From Enoplolaimus lenunculus (taxonomy: Eukaryota; Nematoda; Enoplea; Enoplida; Thoracostomopsidae): DNA of 64,000 bases. The position numbers and the translations under genes were made by a program. The notes below the pieces were generated by a model. The model was not told where the DNA came from. It did no database searches and was given only the letters and a program-made list of their open reading frames with translations. Positions within the stretch are counted from its first letter, which is position 1; each line of letters opens with the position of its first letter. The stretch is taken from contig JASANG010003959.1 in the NCBI GenBank assembly GCA_030248215.1, positions 113,884 to 177,883 on the forward strand. Reading direction: 5' to 3'. Of the stretch, positions 37,370 to 49,627 are shown one piece after another.

Positions 37370-38209
37370 TAAACACCAAGCTATTAAGCGTCGATGTAGG
37401 AACGACTGTTGGTAAGTAATGCAATATTTGGTAGCAAATAAACATCAAACAGCAGGTAAACAGCTTCAAATACTTCACCAGCGCATCGAGCGAAAAATTA
37501 GCACAGGTTTTTCGACAAATGTTTTAAATTCCAATACAAAATTCTGATTTGGTGAGGTTTTCGGCTTGCGATGAATGTAAGAAAAACCAAAAATCTGAAC
37601 GCACAATTAATGCCAATACTGTTTTAGATGCTAATGAAGGGGGCGTAATGGTTGACAGGATATATTCAGTTCCAAAATTCAAGAGACAGCGAAGGCATCT
37701 GTGCAGGCTTTAGCATAATCTGTTGGATTCTGGAGGTCAAAAAAATTTCTCATTTGCTGCCCTCGTTGATAAATAATTAAATTAACGCGACGTTATAACC
37801 ATCTGAAATTCAATCTGCAGGTCAACTTATGCTCAATGTATCTAAAAAACTAAACATAATTTTAAAATTTCTACGGTTAACCGGTTCCAGGTTTCAAACT
37901 CAGATCAGGTTCGTATAAAACAAGTTTTCAAACTAAATTTAACCAAATTAGTCCCGCTGTTGTGATCTTTTTGAATGGTTTCCGTTTGACAGTGCCATTT
38001 TTCCCTTTTTAAAGTTAATATTTTGAAAATTAGGGCAATGGTAAGCAAAGACACGTTGGCAAAGGTCGAACACAAACCCAAACTTCAATCAGTGCAAAAA
38101 TGAATTTAAGCAAAACTGACAGTCAAAGGTTAACAACATATTTTAGCAAACAAATTGATGCATACGATACATTAAGTTTAACCAGGTAACTTTAAACGTA
38201 GGGTCTTTA

Positions 38210-38455
38210 CACTGTAAATTCCAATGAGTTGATTAATCAATTCAGCTAGCGAATTATTTCTGAATTAAAATCAGTAAACATTAACTCACTCTCAGTTGAA
38301 TTGATTCTCACTTTGAGTTGAGTTGACTCTGGATGAGTTGATTAATTACCTCAGAATGCATTTAATCAACTCAAAATTCTGAGTTCTGATAGTCCTAACT
38401 CAGAGTGAGTGTTTAACTCATTCTGAGATAAATGAACTCACTGATAATTACAGTG
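38210..38455. mobile_element. CACTA-like MITE, copy 2 (246 bp)
   Basis: Begins CACTGTAAATTCCAATGAGT and ends ACTCACTGATAATTACAGTG, flanked by TA on both sides. The body is homologous to 23929-24180 in the same orientation along its whole length, including the central GAGTTGAGTTGACT and CAACTCAAAATTCTGAGTTC blocks. Confidence 0.7.
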
Positions 38456-39419
38456 TATCCTTTTAATGGCACAACACACTTTTTGCCAAATTAGATTTGA
38501 GTTTGGTCTCGGGAGAATAGTCAGGATTTGCATTCGGAAGGCTATAAACAGCACCTACACCTTTATAGCCTGTAAGGTCTTGAAAGATTTTTCTACAGAA
38601 TATTTTGCGAAGAAATGTATGTTCCTCTCATCGTTTGTGTTGCTCTCCTGAAAAATTCTAAACAACAAAATATTTGTCCTGCAATAAAATTCAGTTGTCA
38701 TGAAATGGTTTTTCATTAAAAGTTATTAATGAAAGCATTTGTTGCGGTAATAGTGCATGCTATTTGTATACGTTTTTGATAACATTTGGCTTATAACACA
38801 ACGACTGCAACAATTTAAGCAATATTTTAATTAGACAAAAATTGCAAAACACTGGTCCGCCCAGCCTGGCCGCACCTCCGTTCTAAAGTAATTTAGATTC
38901 AAGTTTTCGCAATCTAATTTTCAAACGCCACAGTTAATTGGTTGTTAGAATTTCCGTTCCATAAGTTGAAGTATAATTACCTCGAATCTCAAAAACCTCA
39001 ATAAATATACCGTTTCCTTCGTAAAATTCCCTGCAATTCATTTTTAAAACAACAGGATATCTCCAATTATTTGAATAATACTGACATTTTAAATTTAATA
39101 ATTATTACCAGAACACGTACTTTACTGGAAGAAGTAACCCATATTCAGCTGGGGTGACGCATGCGGAAACTGTATTAAGCTTATTGTCTCTAACGTATTT
39201 CAACAATAGCGTCTGACTGAAAGTCGGATTGTGCTTTTCACCAGCCGCCATTCAATGAAATCTGTTTACGATTCATTTAAATTTTAAATTTTTAAAACTC
39301 CTCGATTTAAATTAAAATTTAAAAATGTCACATATCGATTGATACTTCATGCTTTCAAATGGTTGTATTTCACTTGTAAGCATGACGACGAATTACGATA
39401 TCCAACACGGAAACGGATG

Positions 39420-40220
39420 CAACAAAATGTATATTTTGCTGGCATGAACGAATCAAGAGGGGTCATTTGGCGTCTTGCGCCGTCTTCTCAATAAGCAAAA
39501 AACTTGTCACACATAAAATTGAAAAAATGGTTCGAGTCTGGACAGCGTTCTGGTGATGTCATAGTTTTGATGACGTCAAATGCCGTCCGTCACCGCGCGT
39601 CATCCAGCGGTACACGAATTACTCATGTACGATCTTCATGACAAGTATAATCATTCTTTAGTCGGCTGTATGCATAGGCGTCCGCAGAAAATGATGTTTG
39701 GGGGGCACCGAATTCTTTTGAGGCGCCCCTACAATTGCAACTAAAAAATGATTAGTTTAAGACCGAGTCAATTTAGGGGTGCACCAGCCAAATTTGAGAG
39801 GGTACGGCGCTTCAATGCCTTTCGTGGGGACGCCCCTGGCTGTATGCGTCAAAGTATTGTATTGGTTTCGTATATGCTACCCAAAATATGTACCTCTTTA
39901 AAATTTTAACCAATTAATGGTTCCCACCGTGTGATTTCAAATGATGAAGTCTACAAAGGGGGGCCAATGTGAAATTTCTTCGTCAAAATGGAACAGGAAT
40001 GCATATGCGGCTGTTCATCATCAACTTGACTTAATGGACTGAAAATGGATGCTATAGGGACCCACCGGGTTTTGATTGCAACTGTCAAAAAATACCCACG
40101 ACACATATGCGGTGCATTACGAGAGTTGATTGAATCTATTTAAACTAATCATTGTGGCAGGATCGCAGTTAAGAACGCCCGTTTGAAATTACCGTTTTGA
40201 AATCAGGGCATATTTTTTTG
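39420..40220 (+). pseudogene. Decayed mariner-type DDE transposase
   Basis: Scattered plus-strand reading pieces recall the C-terminal half of mariner-family transposases. Near 39978 one reads RQNGTGMHMRLFIINLT, then W-x-ENGCYRDPP, like the FQQDGAPPHYALAVREYL...RWIGRRGP block. Near 40088 VKKYPRHICGALRELIESI recalls RPRTLEELRQRI, and GRIAVKNARL then NQGIFF recalls the RL-x-C-x-x-NGEHFE end. In the QDGA block the Asp is Asn here. The frame is broken by stops and shifts and by a 164-bp insertion (39674-39837). No terminal repeats were found. This is recognition by eye. Confidence 0.4.
39674..39837. mobile_element. 164-bp element with 10-bp direct repeats, inside the mariner remnant
   Basis: The same 10 bases, GGCTGTATGC, flank the element (39664-39673 and 39838-39847). 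Its ends are ATAGGCGTCCGC and GGGGACGCCCCT, weakly inverted. The GGGGGGCACC and GGGGTGCACC blocks resemble GC runs near 1670 and 2130. The clean duplication indicates a later insertion into the transposase remnant. Confidence 0.6.
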
Positions 40221-40800
40221 TTTTAGCTTAACTGATGGAGACTAAATTAGTCCCATTCAGGACTTTTCGGTTATCCCGGCGTTTGCCCAAAATTTCTGGA
40301 TTTTGTAAATTTTTGCTCATTTAAGTTTTTCATGACTTCCCCTGATCCATTCACTCCCAAATTTAACTTTTCAATAATTCGGTGTTTTAAGGACCCTAAG
40401 TTCCCCTCTTGGAACCAAACAATATTTTCGTTAAAACATAAGACAAACCATAAACCATTAGACGCAGCTTGCATAGCTGAGATGAATGATATCAAACTTT
40501 CTCGGCATGAAAGATGATCAGAGGAGGTCACGAGAAGCTCAAATATACAAAAATTTTCAAGATTCAACCATTTTTGGGCAAACTCCGTCTGATACGTATC
40601 CAAAAACCCGTTCGGGGTCATTTTCTCAAATGTTATTAGAACCTTTCTTAAGTCGGAGACCTGTTCGCTAAACTTCGAACCATCAAAGTTCGAAGTACGA
40701 AAATTAATTTTTTTAATATTTGACTCAATTTACTGCTGTTCAAATTTGGTTATACGCAGTTGCCATATGTCATTTATTAGAAATCCTGACATTAACATTT

Positions 40801-40936
40801 GCGCTATACTCACCGCTCGCAACCGGACGCCAGCGCGCTGTACGATAAAATTTGTTTATTAAAAATTGCTGCAAATAGATTCTGCGTATACTTTTGTTAG
40901 CAACGCATAGCGGCGCAGTGCGGCGTACGGCGAACC
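40801..40936. mobile_element. CpG-rich palindromic MITE (GCGCTATACTT family)
   Basis: Starts GCGCTATACTCACCGCTCGC, has CGGACGCCAGCGCGCTGTACG in the left arm and GCAACGCATAGCGGCGCAGTG in the right arm around an AT-rich centre. The outer right end is decayed. Confidence 0.5.
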
Positions 40937-41263
40937 CCCCATAATACTAAACTATACCTGCCGTTGTTTTTAATTTCACTAACGACAGTCAGCTAATTTG
41001 TGGCAAAGCTTTGAGGGTCTGAATATTGCCAGACCTAATAACTGGGCAAATTTACTCAATCAACAAAACCAGGTCTATTACCTTGAATCATAAATGTGAA
41101 CCCAATTGGTTTCGAACCAGGTAAGCTCCTAAATCAATAGTTCTTGGGCAATAATAGAAACAACGTCTATTTACTTCTACCTGAGTTGAAACTAGACAAT
41201 GATAATTAGATTAGAAGCGTATTAGTTCTCTTTCGTGTCTAACTCAGAAGCTATCGAGTATGG

Positions 41264-41800
41264 GGGCCCATATTCTCGAATGTGTATACAGCACAGAGTG
41301 GGACGTGGGTAAAGATATTTCAACCGACCCGCGCTTTACCCAAGGAAATATGAAATTTTAATCCACGGGTTATCCTACGCTAAAAAATCTACCTACACCC
41401 ACCTTTTATGCTCGCCTAAATTTAAACCAGTATTTTAAAACTCGCTGGTTATTTACACTTTAATGAAATTTTCCGTTACAGCTCCAATGAATTTTAAGCC
41501 TGTCATCTTACAAGAAACAGTAAATTGTCAAACCCAACTAAATAAAACACAGAACTTTGGCTTTTTCAGCGTTCACTGACCAGTTTAGTTAAACAGCGTA
41601 TGTTTTGCACCTTGACTCTTAAAAGTTTGGCGCGGGTAAAAACTGTTATTTTTTGACCCGTGTGGTACAAATCTTTACCCACGGGTGTACCCGCTGTTGA
41701 AATTTTTCACCTCATTCACGTTTACCCGCGGGTAAAGTTCCACTTGGATATAGCACCTGTCGCCGGGTAGCGACAGAATTACGTGACGCAGAGAGTGACA
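41264..41800. mobile_element. GGGCCCATATTC-family element split by a hAT-like MITE
   Basis: Left GGGCCCATATTCTCGAATGT then GTATA stops at about 41288, and TATAGCACCTGTCGCC resumes at 41749. In intact copies these are contiguous (TGTGTATAGCACCT). The interruption is the 41294-41748 element. The right terminal repeat of this copy is not clear. Confidence 0.55.
41294..41748. mobile_element. hAT-like MITE, GTGGGTAAAG family, 455 bp (nested)
   Basis: Begins CAGAGTGGGACGTGGGTAAA and ends GGGTAAAGTTCCACTTGGA. It is flanked by TATAcaGCA on the left and TATAGCA on the right, an imperfect target duplication. It contains GGCGCGGGTAAAAACTG, which matches 46078-46353 in inverse orientation. Confidence 0.55.
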
Positions 41801-41805
41801 ACTTA

Positions 41806-41967
41806 GGGTGGCGTTATACTTTTGATGCCGTCCGACGCCGTCTGCTGTCGTTCAGCGTCCTATCCCAACCCACATTTATTGCAGAATGGCATAAGACGTC
41901 AATTTCTACAAAAAATTTGTTGACGCGCAGCGCCGTTCAGCGCCGTATGACAAGTATAGCGCCACCA
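41806..41967. mobile_element. CpG-rich palindromic MITE (GCGCTATACTT family)
   Basis: GGGTGGCGTTATACTTTTG on the left and GACAAGTATAGCGCCACC on the right are inverted repeats. The arms have GCCGTCCGACGCCGTCTG and GCGCCGTTCAGCGCCG. Length about 162 bp. Confidence 0.65.
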
Positions 41968-43477
41968 TAATTCATTTGATAAAGGGACACATTTAGCAAA
42001 GTTTGCATAAAACCTGTTAATATAGTGACATCAAATAAGAGCGAGCGAATTTAGCGAATATACGTCAGTTGCACAACTCATATACCCAGCATAAAACTTC
42101 AAAATTAGTATTTAAAACATTTGAGTTTTTGAGAAAATAATTAACTGAATTAAATTATTATTATTTTAAAATTCGAACGTTTCTTTGAATATTTCGCATC
42201 GTAAAAATTGCTATATTTTTTTATTTGCTTGTTTTTGTAAAAAACTAAAGTTTTAATATTTACTACATCCGCATTCATGCAAATCTTTAAAAATACTGCA
42301 AAATTGATACTTTTTTATCTTAAATGAATTAATGACATAGCTATTAGATAATGTGAAAAATTTGTGAGACAAAATGGAGTTCCAGACAATTTCACACGAA
42401 ACGACAGACAAATGGTCTGAATATTCTTATACACAAAAGGTTCCATTAGAAACTGTCTCGGTGTTGTGTGATTTTGTTCACAATGCGGCGTTCTAAACTT
42501 CATTGTATAGCGTCGAATCTAAAAGTTTCTCAGATCTTTGTTTGAAGATTTTACAGGGGTTTTTCACAAAAATACTATAAGATTTTCCCGATTTTTATTT
42601 TAGGAAATACAATTTGTTTTGTAAAAGTCAATTTATGTCAGGAAAACAATTTTAGTAATTTTTGCGTCGTTCCCACATCCTTGACAAAACAGACTTTATT
42701 TGAAGAAACTGTGATCAATTTCAAACCTCACCAATCACTGGCTGAAATGTTACAAAATGTTTAACCAACTGATGATTATTGCTACACACATTTGACAATA
42801 CGGGTCCAGTATTCAAACTTTTTGGCAATGACTTGCGCTATTCTATGACCAATTAAAATCGCTTCGATCAATTTTTAACCAATCACCGTGTACCACAGGA
42901 CACCTGTATTTGTAGCTCCCTCTGTTCAGTATCCCGTTTAATCATCAATTTACGCTCCTGTTAGTCTCATATATGACTATTGCTATAGTTCCGACAGACA
43001 TCGACATTATCCGACTCGCATTCGATGGGGGTAAAATGACTAATTAGAACGTTTCAATTATTATTGAAGCCACAGAAGGTTTCAGGCAGACCTTTAAGCC
43101 TTTGTGCTGTCCGGTGTCAGGTTTAATTTTGTTTCATTTTGACGCGAAAAGTGACACATTTGACGGTCAAAATGCGTGCATATAATTCCACAGACGTCTC
43201 AAGCGTTTTCATGCGTTGCAAAATTTAATTTGATGTCAGTTAAAGCGACCAATTGCAGGTATTTGCAGTTTCAAACTAATTAATTGCAATATTAATCTGT
43301 ATGGTCAAATGGGTGCAGATTCTGTTGCGAGTTTAGGTTTCCAAACTTTGCTACATTATTGTTAATTAGGTAATTGGAAGTAATTCGGCATAACCAAAAA
43401 CCAATTAGTAATTTATGATAGTCAAATGAATACACGCAGGTATATAAAGAACAAGGTAATTGCGTTATTAGCAAATA

Positions 43478-43612
43478 TATTCAAATGTGTGCAGCATCAT
43501 ATCACCAGTAAGCAATAGGTTTTCTGCACAATTTGTGGTTTATAAATTGAAACAGTTGGATAAATGATAGCGAGAAAATACAGCCGAAATTTTGACAAAA
43601 ACTGGTAAATTA
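43478..43612. mobile_element. Partial GGGCCCATATTC-family element
   Basis: ATTCAAATGTGTGCAGCATC and ATCACCAGTAAGCAATAGG match the left arm of the family; the right arm is poorly preserved. Confidence 0.35.
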
Positions 43613-44944
43613 ATGCTCGCCAGGGTGTAAACGGACACTAAAAATAACGGAAACGGAAAACAATGAAAAATTAAAAAATTTTTTTTCCCCCCCAGGGAAT
43701 CCCCGCAAAAGGCGAATAATTTTTTTTATTTTCGTTTTCTTTCTTCTCCAAACATGCGAGATATATACGTGATTTATAACTAATTTTAAACGTAAAAGTA
43801 ACATAATTTCCGTTATTTCTATACCAGAAACTGAAACGAAAACGGACCCATATTTTTACCGGAAACGAAAACGTAAACAAATATCCGGTTACACCTTGAT
43901 GTTTAGCGAATAAAAATATGTTTTTGTAAAACCTAGTCTACATTTTGCATGATCTTCGGATCTCACCACTGAGCACAATTGATGCTTTGGACAAAGTTGT
44001 TCGAAAATCCTGTCAAACATTTGCGGATCTAAAAGGACAGGACCTGCATTTCGTCCCCAAAACAAAAACCGTTGCCAAATTTCGAACTATAAAAATACCC
44101 TAAAATGCCGTCTTTGAAATTCCCCTGAAAAGCCTGTGTTAATAAACTGTTTTATGTCTCTGAAATGCCTGACCCATATAAAATGACCTGAACGCGTTGG
44201 AAATCGTTTAGCTGTGAACTTAATCCGAGATTAAACACAAACAAATATCGCGAATAAAAACAGCGGCGAACTTTGTTCGATTTATTTATTTTTGTTAAAA
44301 ATACCATAAATGTTTTAGAATAAAAAAGATTTGTGACATAAATTTTCGAATTGAAATTCAACTTAAAGTTGTTAAATTACCAACCTGGCACGTATGATAT
44401 TAATGTGAACAAATGCATACTCGTTTTGGACAAGGAACTCAGTCCAGGTTGAAACCAGCAAATGGATCCTTCGTTTCTGAGAGAGATTGGACATAACTGA
44501 GCATCTTATACTCCAAGTCAAATCCGAGACAATTCGTCGCGTAACAACATGCCTTAGCAATTCAACTCTTGAAAGTTGACGGTTTACGCCGGAAACTTAT
44601 TTTTTCACTAACAAAACGGTAAAATGATTTAATTGTACATCAACATAATTAAGCTGAAATACCGCACAAACGTAAATTTGGGCAAGTTTCTAGCATACTT
44701 TGTTTACAACAGTTTCATAGCACATAGATGTGATTGTTTTATAATTACAAAAGTTGCATACAGTTTTTACGCATTTGTTAACACTTTTGCGCATTACGCA
44801 GAGTTGGACGATTATTAACTGTAATTTGCAAATTTTCTGGCACTTTGCCAGGCATCGTTTCTCAAAAACACAGCTTAACCTATGCGTCGTTTGATGGCTG
44901 TTGTTAACCAGAAAGAAACATATTTCAATCTATCACTTCTTACC

Positions 44945-45247
44945 TCACTTTTGAATGGGATCGAATTCCCTAAAGACCCAATTATTAATGGGATCGTGGA
45001 ACCAAACTTGATTGCAGTTCGAAAAGGTTTCGTTAAGGCTTCCGATACACTTGATGTGTGACACCGCTTGGCGCCGCACCGCGTCAAATGCCGATCTGTG
45101 TATCCTTAGTTGTTTTGATTCACAAATGTCAATGCCGCAATTTTTCAGTGGCCAGGAGTCGATCCCTATTGGAAACTTGAAAATGGATAAATTAAAGTCT
45201 TTCAATACAACAGCGCCATCTTGAACTTTTGTTTCGATTAAACTCAA
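44945..45247 (-). CDS. Unassigned open frame, about 100 codons
   Basis: An open frame on the minus strand begins MSLIETKVQDGAVVLKDFN and ends WVFREFDPIQK. It has a balanced composition unlike most random frames here, but I recognise no family. A donor-like GTGAG|GTAAGAAG lies at its end (44950/44949), just after the stop, and a ...TTGAG acceptor-like site just before its start, so an overlapping exon in another frame is possible. It does not fit between exons C and D without extra assumptions. Confidence 0.2.
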   Translation of the reverse strand: MSLIETKVQDGAVVLKDFNLSIFKFPIGIDSWPLKNCGIDICESKQLRIHRSAFDAVRRQAVSHIKCIGSLNETFSNCNQVWFHDPINNWVFREFDPIQK

Positions 45248-45787
45248 CGAAAGGATTCACAACTACGTCAACCTACGATTGAATGAGTATACAATTAGAG
45301 TAAAGTTTGCTTTCACCATTCAATTGAAATATTACAAAGAACCAAGGCCAAACGGCGTTTCACAAGTTGTTGTTAAATCCCAATTATACGTGCAATTTTT
45401 TGCAGCGAGAAATTACAGTTGCACTTTGCAAGTGCAAGTTTTTTGCATTTAAAACTTGGACGATTTGAACAGAACTTTACTGGTTAATAAATTTTTAATC
45501 AAAAGGTAAAAAATAAATGATCGTGGGATCAAAATCCTTCAATTGTTCAACATCTGTGATCTCAGTTCGCTAAGATATTTTAGTGTCATATCGTTAAAAA
45601 TTCCCAAGGTACAAAACTTGAAGAATATTAATTGAATTAAAGTTAAAAATAAAATAAATTAAAAAGTTTAAAATATTTAAATTATTACAATGGAATTAAA
45701 CTTGATTAATGAGCTCAACGACGGATTCTGGCGGTACACTGAAATTGCTGGACATTCAATAAAACAGCGTCCAGAGTTTGTCGGAGT

Positions 45788-45881
45788 AGGTTGCGCTATA
45801 CTTGTCGCACGGTGCCGTCCGTCACCCGTACGGCGTTGTCCGTCATCATACGGTATGGTACGTGAGTATTTTCCGTACGAT
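45788..45881. mobile_element. CpG-rich MITE (GCGCTATACTT family), one arm
   Basis: GGTTGCGCTATACTTGTCGC followed by GCCGTCCGTCACCCGTACGG and CATACGGTATGGTACGTGAG. The same CGTACGGTATG-x-TACGTGAG words occur near 63455 and, decayed, near 39580 and 55300. Confidence 0.5.
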
Positions 45882-46077
45882 TGGTGGAGGTTAAATAGAA
45901 GAAGTAGCCGTATGTGGAATATATCACAAGTTGCACCCACAGCTCAAACGGCCCCAAACTAAAATGCTGCGAAAAACACAGGCCGCAACTATGGATACGA
46001 GGGGGGTGGCGGGGTACCTGCCCCTACGAAAAACGTCTCTTCTACAGGTTAAATATGTTTTTCTACTGCATCTAAAG

Positions 46078-46353
46078 CAGAGTGAGACATTACCCGCGGT
46101 GCCCGCGCTGACCCACGGGTAAACGCGTGGTCGGGTAAAGAATTTCAGGTTCTGGTATGCCCGTAGATAAAGATTTTTATCACGCAGGTAAAATTCAGTT
46201 TTTACCCGCGTCAAACTTTTAAGTTTCAAGGTGGAAAACCTACGCTACTGACTGTATTATTTCTAGTCAGGAAGTACAATCCGTGCAAACAATTGTTGTA
46301 TGCGTTGGTAAAGAGCTGGTCGGGTAAAAAATCCTTACCCACTTCCCACTCAG
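46078..46353. mobile_element. hAT-like MITE, GTGGGTAAAG family, 276 bp
   Basis: Begins CAGAGTGAGACATTACCCGC and ends TTACCCACTTCCCACTCAG. The flanks are ATCTAAAG (46070-46077) and ATCTAAAC (46354-46361), an 8-bp duplication with one mismatch, typical of hAT. The interior TTTTTACCCGCGTCAAAC is shared with 41294-41748. Confidence 0.65.
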
Positions 46354-47813
46354 ATCTAAACAATTCCGTGTTTTTGTCGCTTCTGGAAATGTTCTTGATT
46401 CCCTCTGTTTAGAATTTCGGATTATGGGCTGGCGAAAAACCGTAATGTTACAAACGAATTTTGCCACTAAAATGGGTTAAAAATTTCAGATTTTATATTT
46501 CATTCGTTATTAACCGTCCTAAATTTGAAAAATAAAACATTTCAAAATGCGAACTTAAAATTAAAACTTTAGTTGCAAACAAGAAAACTGATAAGTTAAA
46601 ATGGTTGAAATAACCACAACTATTAATTGCTACCATAATAACACTTAATATCGAATACTTTTATGACCAAAATTTAAATTTATTCACATGTAAACAATAC
46701 GTAAACCGATCTGTTTTGAGTCTATCAAAGTTTAGTCGAATTTGAATAAATACCATTTGGATAAACGAATGGAGAAAATGCCAAGAAATTAAGTAAATAT
46801 AGAAATTAGAAACCCGACAATGATTATAATTATAAAATGCTTTAAGAGCAGGCAGAAGGCAAATAAATGACAACTTCAATTTGCTGTTAATGTAACGACC
46901 GAATTGAACGGTCTGCGACCAAAAGTCTTCTATTGATTTTGCACCAAAACATTTTGTTTATAGCTTTGCCCACTCTCTTAAACAAGGGCATCGTGCTCGT
47001 ACCCTAAGAGGTTACGGGACAGAAATTGTGCCATCCTTCGAAATATTTCAACCTCAAGAGCATAAGTTGTCTTGGAATGCACTTAACAAATGTGTAATCT
47101 GATTGTGTGAAAGGTGATAATTATATTCAAATTTGACGCTAGTACACCTTGCCAGCGTAAGCCAAGCTTAAAGCTTAAACCTGAGTTATTGCTAAAATCT
47201 AACAGGGGCTCATCAGGGCAAACCTACAGCCAACGCAAACTTAGTTTTTTCTGACTTCCGATGCTGTCTTATTGAAAAACCATTAACCAGTTGCCAATTG
47301 GAACCCAGGGTTGGTATACAACTGGCACAGTGGAGACGATATGTATATTATTCCTTCAGAAATTTCTAGAGACAACGAAAATTTACGTATAACCTACAGG
47401 TTCCCAAACTGGAATATTGGCTGTTGGTTACCATGAACCTACCAATGGATTTCAGTTAATCAATTCAACACAATTTGTATCACTGGTAAACTATCAGAAT
47501 GAAACAACAAATTTCAACCTTAAATTCAACCCAGCGTTGAATCATAGTTGAACAACAGTTGTATTGAATAAATTCTTTCCACAAACGGCCGGCTGTCCCA
47601 CTAATTGATCTCATTTTAGTTAATAGCGTTCCATGATCAAAATACACATTGTCTTTGTTTACTTCAAGCATTCTTATCCCAAGCCACGTGGCCAATAATG
47701 GTATACTCCGCCTTAAGCCTAAATTGGTTCCATTTGTCTCATATTCGCATGTGCTCAACCCTCATGATTTTGGTCGCATGGTCATAACGAGGCAACATGG
47801 TTTCAAACTTGCA

Positions 47814-47971
47814 GGCCCGTAACCAGCTCACTTTGCTTGGGGGAGGGCTAAAAAAAATTCAGGATGGAAATACAAGGGTTCTCGTTGATTTACAAGGTTG
47901 AAAATTTCCTAGGAGTTGCTAAAATTTTTCCAAAGGGGCTGAACCTCCATTGACCCCGCTTGACTACGGGC
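47814..47971. mobile_element. CCCGTAGCCAG-family repeat
   Basis: Left CCCGTAACCAGCTCACTTTG with GGGGGAGGGCTAAAAA; right CCCCGCTTGACTACGGGC. The ends are inverted (CCCGTAGCCA type). Related copies: 22608-22765 and 52493-52674. Confidence 0.5.
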
Positions 47972-49627
47972 ACGCAAACACGTCCAACCGATATTTAAAC
48001 TGAAGGAGTACCAAAAAATTTTAAGAGGGGGACACGAAATAATGAAAATTTTAGCACAGCACCGAATGTAATTTGAGAAATCTGCCAGACCCCAGCAAAA
48101 TTTAGCCTTAGGTTTAGAGCATAGCCAGGCGGCATGTTGTTAGGCGACGAATGGTCATAGATTTGTCTTGGCATCACACACGTCGAGTTATGCCCAAACG
48201 CCCCTCAAATGGACGCCATTACAAGTTCTCCCTATAGTTGAGCTAAGTAGTGTACATGACTCTACTCGAGACATTACAATTTTAGCTTTTAAAATTTGAA
48301 AATAACATAAATTCAAGTTAAAATGCATCAGTTTAAATCAATATGGCATTAATTAGCTGGCGGCGTTTGGATTCTAATTGTTCGCGTTGAATAACTACAA
48401 ATGAGTGCCTACGGGAACGAGTCGCCTGAAGCAAAACGAGAAATGTTTGACAGATCCGGACAGTGGGGGCAGGATTGGCAAAGTGCAATCCTGGATTTTG
48501 TTTTTCTGCTCAAAGACGGGTCCGGCTAAATTTTAAAAATCATCCGTTAAATGTTGAATATTTTACTACATATTAACGAATAGGAATCATGCTCACAGTG
48601 AATGTATGACGTGAAAGCAACGTTTTCAGCCACAAGTGACTTATCCTATTCGAACAGCGTGGGTAATAACTCAAACCTCGAGTTCGATGCGAAATGATCA
48701 GTTCAACTTGAGTCATAAATCAACCGCTATTGGTCAACGCGATGGTTTTGCCAGGTTATGAACGGTCACTCGTTTATGCCCCTCCCACGGGCGACTAAGA
48801 GCGGTTTAAGCATTTACACAGCATATTTGTGTGCCCTTAATTTGAGTGTGGCGGAAGAAAAGTACCGAGTAAAATGTGTTGAATACTTATTACCAGGTTA
48901 GTGACAGCTTTAATGACGAGATTTGGCTCTGGCACAATTTTTTCCCGCGGGTTTAGGCTTAGGTTTGTAAACAACCTTACCCAAGCCTTAACCTGAGCAT
49001 AAGCCGAAGTCGTAACATTAAATTTAGAGGGAAGTGTGCAAGATCCCGAGATGCGCTTGTTTCAAGTCGAAAATTTGTAAATAAATTGTTTGGGCAGATA
49101 TTTTGGTCTCGTACTCTGAGTACACCAGTTCGCTTTGCGGTCAAGTAAAAGCTGAAAGCAATGAAAGTGTTCCAGAGACGTCGTTGAGATCCAATTTCAA
49201 CTGCAGTTACGATTTTAACGTTTTTACAGTCACTTAATTAAAAATGACGTTGCCACGATGCCTTTAGTATGACCGCATATTAGTTAACACCTGAACAGAC
49301 AAATAGCCAGAGGGGGCTACCAGTCTTCTCCCCCTGTTAAATTTTTGGCCCCATAAGAAAACTAACCGGGCCGGTAAGTTATGTGAAGCTCCTGCATGCG
49401 TTTGCTGAAAAACATTATCCCCCGGCAGGTTGAGAGAAACAAATTGAGTAAAATAATCAGTGGTAGGGCTCGCGGTTCTGTTAGTATCCTTTTGGTTAGC
49501 TCTGGTCCGAAACGGACTCGGGTAAATACTCAAGTGCAAATCTCAATCTCATCAACTACGATTATGATTCTATAACCATTTGGAAAAGGATTAATCTTCC
49601 GTGAACCAACATATTTCAAAAACTCAC

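Larger units (their letters stand above)
30860..49627 (-). other. 18.8-kb intron between exons C and D
   Basis: No exon compatible with the flanking phases was found. It holds AT microsatellites (31826-31877, 33925-33975), a tRNA-Gly-like SINE (35320-35524), several MITE families (37191-37369, 38210-38455, 40801-40936, 41264-41967, 45788-45881, 46078-46353, 47814-47971), decayed mariner transposase (39420-40220) and one unexplained open frame (44945-45247). Stretches such as 32000-33000 and 44000-44900 show nothing recognisable. Confidence 0.55.

Noticed and set aside
36997-37419. 140-codon plus-strand frame ending near GTTGGTAAGTAAT
   Set aside because: Most of it is the inverted-repeat element 37191-37369.
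40271-40621. 116-codon minus-strand frame beside the mariner remnant
   Set aside because: Its plus strand is also open nearby, and neither strand resembles transposase or host protein.
45690-46229. Frames of about 90-101 codons on both strands
   Set aside because: They run through the CpG-rich MITE arm (45788-45881) and the hAT-like MITE (46078-46353).
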